The notes: generated from the sequence alone by a model not told the origin. A stretch of 64,000 bases of DNA from Vicia villosa (GCF_029867415.1 NC_081180.1:239819088-239883087), one strand, 5' to 3'; counted from the stretch's first letter, positions 29,201-38,197 are shown. Made by a program: numbers and translations.

Positions 29201-32200
29201 ACAGATTCATCTTCCTCCATCCTTTAGGCTTCATACTTTTGGATTAGGGCAAGAGCCTTTGTTTCCTTAACTTGAGTGTTGCCTTCATGAGTCATTTTGA
29301 GATAATCAAATATGGACTTAGCAGTCTCTTTATCAGTGATCTTCTCGTACTCAATATGAGAAATAACAAATAAATAAATAGACCTAGCTTTGAAATGATT
29401 CCTGTAAGCTTTCTTTTGGTCATCTGTCATTGCACTTCTTGCAATCTTGAGACCATTCGCATCTAATGGATATCTGTAGCCATCAACTACCAGATCCCAA
29501 AGATCAAAATCAAATGCCATGAAATACGTTTCAATTTAATCCTTCTAATAGTCAAACTTCTCTCCAACAAACATAGGAGGTTTAGCACTATAACGCTCTC
29601 TATCGGTATTATCAACAGTAACATTATTAGTTAGAGTTTCTGTGGAAGAAGCCATTGTTTTTCACACACTCTGGATCAGTACTGAACACTGTTAAGTGTC
29701 TGATAAAGATTCAAACTCTTTATCACCACTAATAACCGGAGCTCTGATGCCAACTGAAAGTGTGAAAAACACTAGAAGGGGGTTTGAATAGGGTTTTTAA
29801 CAAACAAAACTTGATTTAAAAACCTCCCTTCTTAAACATCAAACTGTTTACTCTTGATAATAACTATAAAGTGCAAAAAGGAAAGAACAATGTATGTTTA
29901 TATTAGTTCACTTGAGAAATTCTTAAGCTAGTTTAGTCCACCTGCCAAGGTGATTTCGCCTCTCTCAATCGAGGGCTTAATCCACTATAGCCAAACTAAT
30001 TACAATTGCACGGGCAACCAACGATGACTAACACTGCACAAGCAACCACAAGTGACTAACTACAATGAACAAGCTACCTGCAAGTGACTAACCCTGCACA
30101 AGTAAACTCCTGTGACTGACTCTGCACAAGCAACCGCCTGTGACTAACCCCTGCACAAGCAGCCGCCTGTGACTAATAAACTTTAAGTTTCTCTAGTCCT
30201 AAACTTCCCAAGACTACTGATCAAAAGCTGTCTTGAGGCAAAAATCAAACAACAGTTTAAATCAAATTTGTTTACAATATGAATGCTTCTACACAAGCTG
30301 AATGTAAACGATATATTTCAAAACTAGACTAAGAGTATAAGCTATGAACAGTCTTATCAGATTGGATATGATCGTGAATTAGCGGCTTTCTTCTTAGTCT
30401 TCAAGCCCTTTATATAGCCAATATAATAATATATCCGTTGGAGGGCAGTCCTGGAACTTCCAGAAAAATGGCGGCTTTAACATAGTGGGAGACAAGATAG
30501 TACGCAACGTCCGTCCTTCCTTGGTAGTGGAACGAAACATTCGGCTGTACCTTGTACCTCGTACTACATAACGTTATCTTTTATTCTTCTTGAACTTCAG
30601 AGGCTCACAACATGAGTTTGAAGAAAAGAAAATAAGCTTTGGATCTTCAGAGCTATAAGTCTTCAGAGTCTTCAGAACCAGGTCTTTAGAGTCTTTAGCA
30701 CTTGGTCTGCAGAACCATTTGTCTTCAGAAACTTGAGTCTTCAGAACTTCAAGTCTTCAGAGTCTTCAGAGCCACGTCTTCAAAGTCTTCGGCACTTGGT
30801 CTTCTGAATGGTTCTTCAGACTTCGTATCAGAGTAATTACTTCAGATGCTTCTGAAGCTTTGCTAGTGTTCATCAGAACTTGTGTAGCCCGGAAACATAA
30901 CTTGTTTGTTAAGTACTCAACAAAACAAACGTTAGTACAAAAAAATTGTTCATACAAACATACTCATTGTTATCATTAAAACTCAGAGACATATTGCAGA
31001 ACCAAATCTTGCTCTTACAGAAGGGCGTCATGGAAACTTGTTACTTTACCCCTCGATTTATAATTAACTGAGGAGATAGTTTAATGGTCATTGGTTTGAT
31101 CACCAGCTACAACATTTTTATTATTTTAAAACTAGCGCCACATACCTCTCAGTTTCTGTCAAAAACTAAGGGAAAACAACTTTAAAAAAAAAATAAAACT
31201 ACATTGTTTACATAGAATATTTAATTGCATTGTTTTGAAATATCCTTTTTTTATTAAATTACAAAGTTTCTTATTCTTGGAGAATATAGTAAATCCATAT
31301 TTTGACAAATCTCATTCATTATCATCGCTCTTAATCTTGGAGAACAACAAGTCCATAATTTTTTGCATACCCATTTCTTTTCAAGTTCAATGGTTTTGAA
31401 TGAATCCAAGTTATGATACAACATAAATTAAGCTAGATAAATAACACAAAAATCCAGTTAAAAGATAAGATACTATGTAAGAACACCAACCTTGGAACAA
31501 ATTTTTTCCTGCACTTTCAATCCATCCCAAAGATTTATTCTAAGCTTTCATTATCAATGTTTTCATGACAAATGCTTCCACTATCAATGTTTAAAATACA
31601 CAAGATAAGACCCAGGATATATAGCGGTGGTGTTTGTGTTCTTATTGGATGTAGTAAGTTTCTTGTGGATTGATTTGCTGGCAATATCTTGAGTGTTGTT
31701 ACTTTACGATTATATGACATAAATTCGTTATAGGTTAACTGAGTAACAATATCCCTCGTTTCTTTAATAAATCCAATGGAAAATGTTATATCTTTTTTAA
31801 ATTAAAATAAAATAAAATAGGAACTTCCCCACAATTTTATAAAATAACCAAAGTAATATATTACTTGCAAAAAGATGGTGAATGGTAAAAAAAAATTGAA
31901 AGTAACATGTATTGTTTCCTTTTTCAATTTTTTTTACCAATCACCATGTTCTTTGTGTGTTGTTCAAACAAAGAACTTGTATTGTGAAAAATTATAATAT
32001 TACTTGCAATTTATAGTATGTTTAGAAATAAATCTCTTAATATTGTCAATCCAGGAAAATAATAAATTATGGAGTGTTTTCTTTGATTGACAACATAAGA
32101 AAGGTTATTCCTAAATATATCAATGTCCTTGCAAGAGGTGGAATCAACAAGAACCACAACATAATTATGTGAGATAGATTGTAAGTGAAGGAAAATGTTT

Positions 32201-35200
32201 TGTTCAAAGTGGATGGTAGAAGAATAATATACAACACAAAACCTTATAAGATTTTTTTTGTCTTGCAATCTATCCCAAAGAATGATGTGTACGAGTTTGG
32301 AACGACTGCCGATGAGTTAGATTTAAGGTAAAACTTAATTAACAAGTGTTTTTAAATAGAATCTAATTATCTAATCCCTCGTTTATTAAAGAAACCAAAG
32401 TAATATATCATTTCTCCGATCAGGCGTTTTACTCTCTCTTTATCACAATAATGATGACCTACAAAACCTAAGTATATAGAAAATGTCATTTGATCACACA
32501 CAATATGTGGAAAAAAACGTCTTAGTTGGTATAAGAGTTACTCGGGGTCTAAATTTTCCGATCAAACGTCTTAGTCTTTCCATATCTTAACAAAGAGGAC
32601 TTTAGAAACCTAAATATCTAGAAAAGGTCTTCCTATCAATCCTATCTTGGTTGAAAACTTTTTGGTGTCTTTTCTTGTTCACCATGTTCATTCACGTCTG
32701 ATTAAAATAAAAGTTACTCGAGAGTTAAAATTTCTCAGATCAAATATTTCAATCTCTCCTTATCATAATAATATTGATTTAGAAACCTAATTATCTAAAA
32801 AGGTCTTTCATTTACACTTAATGTAAAACTATTTAAATTTTCTCGTTCATACCTGTTAATAATTCTAACTCCCCATATTGATTCTCTAATAACAATATCA
32901 AATTAAAACTGAATTAGCTTGCAAGAGACACGAAGGTGAAGAAAAAATTACCTTTAAATTTAAAAATATTTAAATTTGATTCTATTTTTTAATAAAGTAA
33001 CATGATTTATATTAAGTAAAAAATAAAATTTAATTATAAAAAGTATTTAATTTTATTTATAATAATCATTAAAATCACATATAATTTTTCTAGATAAACC
33101 CCAAGAGTTGGCATATATTGGTAGGCATGGAAACATGGAGTGGGTTTCAGCATTAACACCCCTGCCCCGCCTCTTTGTACTAGCCCCACGTCCGCCTTCG
33201 TCCCTAGTTAGTAGTAAAAAGTGACCACCCACCCGCGCTTCTTCAAGGAACGAGTTTTCCTGCTCTGCTCCGCCCCACCGCAAAAATAAAAATGCATACT
33301 TTTCCATAGTAAAAAACTTAATAATTAAATAAATATTTGATCATTTAACTACTAATGATAATATTTGAAATTTTTTATTTGATTTAAAATTTCAAAAAAC
33401 GAAGATTAAGAAAAATAAATGGATAGTAAAATTATTAAAAATAATGATAATAAAAATGAATTTAATATGTCGATGTGGGGTGGGAGTGGGTGCGGGGTGG
33501 GACTAGAATTCCCCGTCCCCATAATTAAAATTGAGTGTTTGAATTTGGGAGTGTGCTCATCTCAAATTCTCATGTTTAAATTAGATACTAACAATTTCTC
33601 CTTATAAGGTTCTAGCTTTAAATAGGTCCCGCAAGTGGACATTATGATTAAAAAAAAAATCAATAATAGTAAAAAAAAAAAAAAAAAAAAGAATATTATA
33701 AAGACTATAAACAAAGTAGTGAAAAATAACACAATTTAGTTTATACATGCCTCCTTGTTATTTTGGACTTGGGAGCAGTTTTAAGAAATTAACAAAAATA
33801 ACACAGTTTAGTTTTGCTAATTTTGTTAATAAATTTAGCAGTTTTAAAAAGTTATATATATCGCAGAGAAAAATAAATTGCATTGGTGTTGTACACAGGG
33901 AAAACCAATCAAGAAATTGAAGTTAAAGTTGAGGACCTTCCTATATTTGAATTCAAAAACATTTTAACAGCAACAAATAATTTTGATTTAGCTAACAAGA
34001 TTGGCCAAGGCGGTTTCGGTTCAGTGTATAAGGTACACTAAACTTTGTGAAATTTTAAATTTTATTAATATTTTGTATTATATATATTATAATCTTTTCA
34101 TTCCTTTTGAAAAACATTAATAGGGAGAATTGCCTGATGGATTAGAAATAGCAGTAAAAAGGCTTTCGAAAGCTTCAGGACAAGGACAAGAAGAATTTAT
34201 GAATGAAGTGATTGTAATTTCGAAGCTTCAACATCGAAATCTTGTAAGACTTTTAGGTTGTTGCATCAAAGGGGAAGAAAAGATGTTGGTCTATGAATAC
34301 ATGCCTAATAACAGTTTAGACTTTTATTTATTCGGTAAGTACTTCTTAAATTGTTCTTCCTTGTTTGTGATTAGGGTGAAGTAATTTTGAATATAAAAAA
34401 ATAGAAATAGTAGTAACCCCAATGAGTAGTAATTACATAAAGGAATTAGTTATAACTACCAAACCACTATATTAACAAACTTTTACACAACTTAAGATTG
34501 ATTAACTAACAACATGCTCCCTTAAATAGTAATTATGCAATATTTTTCATTTCTTATCCTTCATATAAGAGAATTATGGCGTTTTTTCCCACGGCTAAAT
34601 TGAGTGTATAAAGTGAAAAGTATGAAAATAGTTTTTAATTTGAGCTTTTTAAAATCATGTTAAGTGGCAAAAGTGGAATTAAACCTATTTTTAAATGTTT
34701 TTCTAGATCCAATACAAAAGCAGGTTTTAGATTGGCAAAAACGATCATACATAATTGAAGGAATCTCCCGAGGATTGCTTTATCTTCACCGAGATTTAAG
34801 ATTAAGAATAATACATCGAGATTTGAAGCTAGGTAATATTTTATTGGATGGGAATTTGAATCCAAAAATATCAGACTTTGGCATGGCCAAAATCTTTGGA
34901 GGCACCGAAAATGAGGGAAATACAAGAAGAATCATGGGAACATAGTAAGCATACTTTTTATATATGTATATAGTTTAAAAGCCATATTATATTACATTAT
35001 GCCACGGTATATAGTTGTTTTGATACTGAAATTAAAATGCAGTGGATACATGTCTCCTGAATATGCAATGGAAGGATTATTTTCAGAAAAATCCGATGTA
35101 TTTAGCTTTGGAGTTATGCTCCTCGAAATAATAAGTGGTAAAAAAAATACAAGTTTCTATAATCACGAAGAAGCAATCAGCCTTTTAGGATACGTAAGTC

Positions 35201-35586
35201 TTTCCAAATTAAGTAATTTCATATTTTGATTCGTATTAAGATAATGATAATAACCTTCTTTGTTTGATTTTTTTTAGGTATGGAAACTATGGAAGAAAGG
35301 GGAGATAGTATCTTTGATAGATTCAGAAATATATAATCCAAATAATGTGGATCACGTTTTAAGATGCATTCATATTGGACTTCTTTGTGTGCAAGAAACT
35401 GCAAAGGAGAGACCTACCATGACAAAAGTTGTTTCAATGCTTAATAATGATATTGATAAATTTCCTCGTCCATGTCAACCTGCATTCGTTGAAAGACAAA
35501 TTGAGGATAGAGGAGAATCATCTCAACAAGTTCGTGTCTTGAGTTCGTTGAATGATGTCACTGTCACAAGCTTGCATGGCAGGTAA
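12575..35586 (+). CDS. G-type lectin S-receptor-like serine/threonine kinase (816 aa, 7 exons)
   Basis: The CDS is join(12575-13862, 19937-20056, 33899-34032, 34124-34334, 34707-34944, 35043-35193, 35278-35586): 2451 bases with no internal stop, and all introns GT...AG. Domains by residue: signal peptide 1-21; B-lectin about 25-150 (WVANRDNPL at 70); S-locus glycoprotein region about 210-290 ([13 protein letters not shown]); EGF-like 294-320; PAN about 340-425; transmembrane 440-462; kinase about 499-775. Kinase residues: GQGGFGSVY 505-513, K526, E542, HRDLK 621-625, DFG 641-643, SPEYAMEG in the activation segment. The tail [14 protein letters not shown] is typical of the family. Such receptors sit in the plasma membrane and signal in defence, symbiosis or self-recognition; the ligand cannot be told. 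Length and seven-exon layout are normal. Odd points are the 6.1-kb and 13.8-kb introns, filled with mobile elements, and HRDLKLGN instead of the usual HRDLKxSN. Confidence 0.9.
13890..13904. repeat. target-site duplication, left copy (LINE 1 in intron 1)
   Basis: The 15-bp ATTGTAGTAAAAGTT is repeated perfectly at 15384-15398 and encloses a minus-strand LINE. The length is typical of target-primed reverse transcription. Confidence 0.9.
13905..15383 (-). mobile_element. 5'-truncated LINE 1 in intron 1 of the receptor kinase
   Basis: The 1479-bp insertion is flanked by the perfect 15-bp repeat at 13890-13904 and 15384-15398. The left end has a T-rich run, i.e. the poly(A) tail of a minus-strand element. 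On the minus strand it starts inside the C-terminal part of reverse transcriptase ([29 protein letters not shown] at 15075-15317). It continues through the zinc-finger-like region (14395-14994: [20 protein letters not shown], then [17 protein letters not shown]) into a 3' untranslated tail. Everything upstream is missing, the usual result of incomplete reverse transcription. A stop and a frameshift near 15000-15075 interrupt the frame. Confidence 0.9.
15384..15398. repeat. target-site duplication, right copy (LINE 1)
   Basis: Identical to 13890-13904. Confidence 0.9.
15508..15798. mobile_element. possible old Stowaway-like MITE
   Basis: The left end (TACTGTTTCTTTCGTCTTA) and the reverse complement of the right end (TATTCTCTCCATCTCATAA) both resemble the TACTCCCTCCGTCTCAAAA terminus of plant Stowaway MITEs. 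The interior is very AT-rich. The ends are diverged, so this is tentative. Confidence 0.4.
16025..16500. mobile_element. MITE-like repeat, diverged relative of the copy at 42165-42571
   Basis: The left side has TTTTGTTTGGCAAATTTTAT and the right side TTTTACTAAACATAATCTTA. Between them are repeated motifs such as ACTTATAGTTTATAGCTTAT and several inverted versions (CATCAACTATAAGCTATAA). The same pattern, better preserved, is seen at 42165-42571. Exact ends cannot be set here. Confidence 0.5.
16589..17578 (-). mobile_element. 5'-truncated LINE 2 in intron 1 of the receptor kinase
   Basis: The 990-bp insertion is flanked by a perfect 21-bp direct repeat (16568-16588 and 17579-17599). An eight-base T run at the left end is the poly(A) tail of a minus-strand element. 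Coding remains are ORFs at 17169-17498 ([14 protein letters not shown] region, [12 protein letters not shown]) and 16834-17052 (RNase [30 protein letters not shown]). This is the C-terminal RNase H type found in many plant LINEs. Frameshifts separate the parts. Confidence 0.9.
17600..18708. other. intron 1 sequence without recognised feature
   Basis: Very AT-rich. I see no gene, paired repeat or RNA in it. Confidence 0.5.
18709..18777. repeat. short tandem duplication, split by a LINE
   Basis: TTTTCAATCCGGGACTT occurs at 18712-18728 and again at 18761-18777. Without the LINE, the second copy continues at 19292 into AATATCTCTGTTTACAAACC, which matches the text after the first copy (AATATCTCTATATCCTCTACAAACC, allowing a small deletion). 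The target therefore carried two tandem copies of a unit of about 50 bp before the LINE inserted. Confidence 0.75.
18778..19291 (-). mobile_element. 5'-truncated LINE 3 in intron 1 of the receptor kinase
   Basis: The 514-bp insertion is flanked by the 15-bp direct repeat TTCAATCCGGGACTT (18763-18777 and 19292-19306). A T run at the left marks the poly(A) end of a minus-strand copy. It encodes only the RNase H end of a LINE (ORF 18806-19267: [48 protein letters not shown]). The acidic residues D, E and D of RNase H are visible at TDAG, AELN and YSDA. The frame is open over this piece, so it is younger or less damaged than the other two. Confidence 0.9.
19340..19936. other. end of intron 1
   Basis: AT-rich. 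I see nothing in it except the acceptor ATACAG before exon 2. Confidence 0.5.
19937..20056 (+). CDS. exon 2 of the receptor kinase: transmembrane segment
   Basis: This 120-bp exon is flanked by ATACAG and GTATTT. It encodes 40 residues: a basic juxtamembrane stretch (NRDVKRNVK), a hydrophobic helix ([20 protein letters not shown]) and a stop-transfer WSR. It fits between exon 1 and exon 3 in phase, and it is the only sequence in the 20 kb between them that supplies the missing membrane anchor. Confidence 0.88.
20057..22513. other. start of intron 2, with degenerate short repeats
   Basis: No gene is visible. At about 20720-21130 a motif like AAAGATTTTAACnnnGCTAACCTCGAACC recurs several times at roughly 50-70-bp intervals in diverged form, alternating with AAGAACCATGTGAGATTTTA-like segments. 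The rest is AT-rich without recognised structure. Confidence 0.45.
22514..22587. mobile_element. CACTA-like transposon remnant, left piece
   Basis: The piece begins CACTACTACAAAG, the classic CACTA terminus, followed by subterminal motifs like TTACCTCAGTTACAC. It is interrupted at 22587 by an LTR retrotransposon. It appears to continue at 31020, where AATTAACTGAGGAG and CTCAGTTTCTG are similar subterminal motifs. The other end was not found. Confidence 0.45.
22588..24384 (-). repeat. 3' LTR (left) of the intron 2 element
   Basis: It aligns with the right LTR over about 1 kb once the hAT insertion (22989-23687 plus one 8-bp repeat) is removed: 1014 versus 1021 bp up to the shared GAGTCTTCAGAGCCAC. 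After that it is shorter and diverged. It ends near TACTTGTCCTTGTA, next to the purine tract complement CTCCCCCTGAG. Confidence 0.75.
22989..23687. mobile_element. hAT-type non-autonomous DNA transposon inside an LTR
   Basis: The 699-bp insertion is flanked by the 8-bp direct repeat TGTGACTA (22981-22988 and 23688-23695). Eight bases is the hAT signature. The other LTR of the same retroelement has the empty site (single TGTGACTA before ACCCCTGC). The ends GAGCTGTCAA and TTGACAACTCA are inverted repeats with one mismatch. Both subterminal regions are rich in GGGCC/GGCCC motifs. The core is AT-rich with an AT microsatellite (23221-23266). It encodes no transposase. Confidence 0.88.
24668..24945. 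repeat. tandem duplication, period 141 bp
   Basis: Two copies (24668-24808, 24809-24945) share GTCTGnTTGTCAAnGTCT, the middle part TCAATCAGAGTTCATGATAT and the end GTTTATATAAGGG, with scattered differences. It lies in the 3' untranslated part of the minus-strand LTR element. Confidence 0.85.
25195..27536 (-). pseudogene. extra ORF of the LTR element, about 780 codons, decayed
   Basis: The stretch starts at ATG 27536. The segments 27255-27536, 26730-27230, 26457-26699 and 26196-26423 are all in one frame, separated by single stops at 27255-27257, 26730-26732 and 26457-26459. Frameshifts near 26200 and 25480 follow. The end is a stop at 25195-25197. The N-terminal part is rich in Ser and Thr. 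The middle is a conserved-looking globular part ([39 protein letters not shown]). Then comes a basic KRK stretch, then a charged, Glu/Lys-rich predicted coiled coil near the C-terminus ([19 protein letters not shown]). It resembles proteins that databases label putative plant transposon protein. I recall that label from memory and could not check it. Function unknown. It does not match gag, pol or a known env. Confidence 0.6.
28380..29655 (-). pseudogene. gag with CCHC zinc knuckle and protease start, decayed
   Basis: The likely start is the ATG at 29653-29655 ([11 protein letters not shown]). Two stops near 29535-29550 precede the ORF at 29224-29520 ([31 protein letters not shown]) and the next at 28894-29220 ([20 protein letters not shown]), which are typical of UBN2-type copia gag. 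The knuckle [14 protein letters not shown] lies at 28693-28734. Near 28480 there is GCS-stop-HMT, a remnant of the protease DSGCSxHMT-like region, followed by a piece of pre-integrase. The pol frame is lost after about 28380. Confidence 0.75.
29741..29752 (-). promoter_or_regulatory. primer binding site
   Basis: The minus strand reads TGGCATCAGAGC, one base from the tRNA-Met-type site TGGTATCAGAGC. It lies 2 bp from the right LTR, so that LTR is the 5' one. Confidence 0.75.
29755..31019 (-). repeat. 5' LTR (right) of the intron 2 element
   Basis: The 1265-bp LTR starts TGAAAG and ends CTCTTACA. It contains runs of the motif AGTCTTCAGA. It shows the undisturbed target of the hAT insertion found in the other LTR. 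Confidence 0.8.
31020..31170. mobile_element. CACTA-like remnant, right piece
   Basis: This continues the sequence broken at 22587. Subterminal-like motifs AATTAACTGAGGAG and CTCTCAGTTTCTG recall those of the left piece. No CACTA 3' end was found, so the right limit is arbitrary. Confidence 0.35.
31875..31947. repeat. inverted repeat (hairpin)
   Basis: The left arm ATGGTGAATGGTAAAAAAAA plus ATTGAAA and the right arm TTTCAATTTTTTTTACC plus AATCACCAT pair over about 26 bases with a loop of about 20 bases. It could be a tiny MITE remnant. Confidence 0.65.
32410..32830. repeat. three degenerate tandem repeat units
   Basis: Copies begin near 32415, 32559 and 32737, each with a core like CCGATCAAACGTCTTAGTCT, then TATC and about AGAAACCTAAATATCTA. 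The spacing is uneven (about 145 and 178 bp) and identity is low. Confidence 0.5.
33899..35586 (+). CDS. exons 3-7 of the receptor kinase: kinase domain and tail
   Basis: The exons are 33899-34032, 34124-34334, 34707-34944, 35043-35193 and 35278-35586. Every junction is GT...AG. Exon 3 gives the juxtamembrane segment and glycine loop, exon 4 the catalytic lysine and helix C glutamate, exon 5 HRDLK and DFG, exon 6 the activation-segment end and helix F, and exon 7 the C-lobe and tail ending HGR-TAA. The split codon ACA TA|T GGA at 34944/35043 gives GTYGYMSPEY, as in related kinases. All catalytic residues are present, so an active kinase is likely. Confidence 0.92.
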
Positions 35587-36607
35587 TTAGCGGACACATA
35601 CGATGCCATGGTTGAAATAACTACATTTTTTAAACAATAACAATATTGGTTCCTTAAGACTTTAAACTAATATATAAATTTCTATGGTAAATATCTCTGA
35701 AATCTACCTGCCTAAGCAACAAGACATGTACGCTTGGCTGTAGTGTAGAATGATTATTACTGGAAATATGAGTGTGGCATTGAATAGAATGAGGAAGAAT
35801 GATTAGTAATCATTTTCAGACTAATATACTCACTTTTATAAGTCCATATATAGGATACTCCTCCATCTGTCTTTGTTAAAAGTTCAAACAAATAGATTGC
35901 TTATGGACGGTTCATATGGATCTCTAATAAAAGCCCAAAGCTGTTCGTAGAATATCTCAACTTAATAAACCAAAAATAAAGTAAATTGGTCCATGCGGTT
36001 TTCCTAAGGGATATTACGTTATTCTTTTTCTAGTAAAAGACACATTAATTGACACCATGATTTTAAATTGTCGTTGTGGATACAATTGTGATTGCATATG
36101 TTATGACTTATGATTGTGGCTATTGTTGTTGTAATGCCCATTGCGGATATTGCAAGGTAATTTCTAATTGAGAGGTGATTGAAATACACAACTAAGAAAT
36201 TATTAAAGTTAAGGTTTTTCTTTATATTAGAGGAAGATTGAGATTTGGAATAACAAATTTTAATTTTTGATGAGAATTTTTGAACAGAGGGTGGATGGAA
36301 TTGTCTAATGATATTTCTTATGGGAATCACACATAATATTTTAAATCATAGTGCAATTGTGGCCTGATGTGGTAGCAGACGCTATTGGATCAACAATATT
36401 GTGACCACAATTGCTAATGTGGACTGCAATTTGACAATGTACTTGTAAAAAAGTAAAGGAGTGTATGGTATCTCTATGCGGGTATAGGATAACTAGAGGC
36501 CTTTGTAGTTAAGGGTAGTTAGGGCTTGATTATGATGACGAGTGACCATATTTGGTGATGTTTACGGTGGTATGAAAGAGCCAGCTCAAATGAGGTGAGA
36601 GGTTATG
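35587..36607. other. 3' flank of the receptor kinase gene
   Basis: No gene is visible. An AATAAA polyadenylation-type motif occurs near 35975 (AAAAATAAAGTAA). The part at 36060-36430 has loosely repeated TTGTGATTG/TTGTGGCT-like words. Confidence 0.4.
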
Positions 36608-38140
36608 TGTAATGCCCTAGACTGCTTTGAGGATTACTGACCAACCCACAAACCAATATAGGTCTTTTCAACATGTTTTGTCCTAAATCATAAGCATTAC
36701 AAAAAACTGAAGGATAGAAAAACACTTAGAAAGGGGGGTTTGAATAAGTGTAGCTTTAAAACTTGTAAGATAAAAACAATTTACACGATGATTTTTATCC
36801 AAGTTCGTTGTTAACTAAACTACTCCAGTCCACCCCCTTGGAGTGATTTACCTCACCTGAGGATTTAATCCACTAATCACACAAGATTACAATGGTTTTC
36901 CACTTACACAACTTCTAAGTCTTCTAGAGTATACTGATCACAACCTGATCACTCTAGGAACAAACTGCTTAGATACCCTCTAAGACTTTCTAGAGTATAC
37001 TGATCAACAACCTGATCACTCTAGTTCTTACAACTTAATGTAAACAAATTCTTTTAAGAGTTACAATGCTTCTTATAAAGCTATTATCACAACTGTGATT
37101 TTCTCTTAAGTTTAAGCTTAATCTCACTAAAGTATTACAACAGCAATGTAGTGAGGTTGATGATGAAGTTTGAGAGCTTTTGATTTGAACAGCGTTTGTG
37201 CAAGTTGGTTCAGAATTCGCAACCTTGCTTCTCATCAGAACTTCATATAAATAGGCGCTTAAGAAGATGATCGTTGGGAGCATTTAATGCTTTGCGTAAT
37301 CCGTACAGCATTTCATTTAATGTTTCACTCTTTTGTCAACTACCTCGAGCCTTGCTTTCGCTGTGTCTACTGACATTGCCTTTAATAGCTTCTAACTTTC
37401 CTTTTGTCAGTTAGCGTAGCCCGCAGTCTAGTACTTGCTTCTGATCTGATGTTTGTGTAAACAACGTTTGAATATCATCAGAGTCAAACAGCTTTGTGCA
37501 GAGCATCTTCTTGTCTTCTGACCTTGAAGTGCTTCTAAGCGTGATACCATGAGAACTTCAGTGTTTCTGCTTCTGATCTCAAGTTCTTCTGATACTTCCA
37601 TAGACCCATGTTCTGATTCTGCTTGACCATCTTCTGATGTCTTGCCAGACCATGTTCTGATGTTGCATGCTGAACCTTCTGAGTCAGTGCTTCTTGCGCT
37701 GATATTGTGCATACTCTTTATATAATTCCTAAAATGGAAATTGCATAGTATTAGAGTACCACATTATCTCATACAAAATTCATATACATTGTTATCATCA
37801 AAACTAAGAATATTGATCAGAACAAATCTTGTTCTAACAAAAACTTCCTAGAAGGTCACCCATCCAAATACTACTCTAAGTCAAGCACGCTTAACTGTAA
37901 AGTTCTTATGTGTTAGGATACCAAAAAGAAGATGTATCTTATTGATATAGGTATTACCAATCAATCCTAATAAGCCTTCATTCAACTATGTATTCCCTTC
38001 TCTTCATAATCTTAGAGTCCCTCTCATTCCGATGTAAATTTAATGACCACTCCTCGCTCTCTTTGACCTTGGGAGTATCTCATTGTCATGCCTCGGGCCC
38101 CGACAACCACCCATCGCCCTCGTTGGACTTAGGTGTTACA
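36608..38140 (-). repeat. Cassandra 3' LTR (left), interrupted
   Basis: The LTR is interrupted at 36707 by a solo LTR (36708-37839) and a 5-bp duplication. The 5S-like block continues at 37845-37910. Confidence 0.85.
36708..37839. mobile_element. solo LTR nested in the Cassandra LTR
   Basis: The 1132-bp sequence starts TGAAGG and ends CTAACA. It is flanked by the perfect 5-bp repeat AAAAC (36703-36707 and 37840-37844) and has no interior or second LTR. Start and end (AAAAACACTTAGAAAGGGGG; AATCTTGTTCTAACA) resemble the LTRs of the intron 2 element, so they belong to related families. Unequal recombination between two LTRs is the usual origin. Confidence 0.88.
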
Positions 38141-38197
38141 TGCCCATCAGTTTCTACTTGGTTCATCCCCAAAACCACATCGTACTGTGAAAGGTAT

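Larger units (their letters stand above)
22588..31019 (-). mobile_element. non-autonomous LTR retrotransposon with gag and an extra ORF, no pol seen
   Basis: LTRs at 22588-24384 and 29755-31019 start TGAGGGTGTGAAAAACACC and TGAAAGTGTGAAAAACAC. The flanks GAATG (22583-22587) and GAAGG (31020-31024) agree at four of five bases, fitting a target-site duplication. A primer site next to the right LTR fixes the orientation as minus. The interior holds a gag-like gene with a CCHC knuckle, a fragment of protease/pre-integrase, then about 0.6 kb without coding. After that comes a long extra ORF unlike gag or pol. I find no integrase core, reverse transcriptase or RNase H. The LTR ends and family style match the solo LTR at 36708-37839. 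The element lies in intron 2 of the receptor kinase, antisense to it. Confidence 0.8.
31171..33898. other. end of intron 2, non-coding
   Basis: No gene is visible. There is a short inverted repeat at 31875-31947, degenerate tandem repeats at 32410-32830, a GC-rich patch at 33110-33545 and a poly(A) run near 33671-33690. The exon 3 acceptor is GTACACAG at 33891-33898. Confidence 0.5.

Noticed and set aside
33110..33545. GC-rich patch with CCCCGTCCCC-like words as a DNA transposon
   Set aside because: Inverted ends and duplications could not be found. Left as an unexplained part of intron 2.
33700..33732. AAACAAAGTAGTG as the right end of the CACTA-like element
   Set aside because: The terminal match to CACTACTACAAAG is poor, and the 3-bp flanks do not match.
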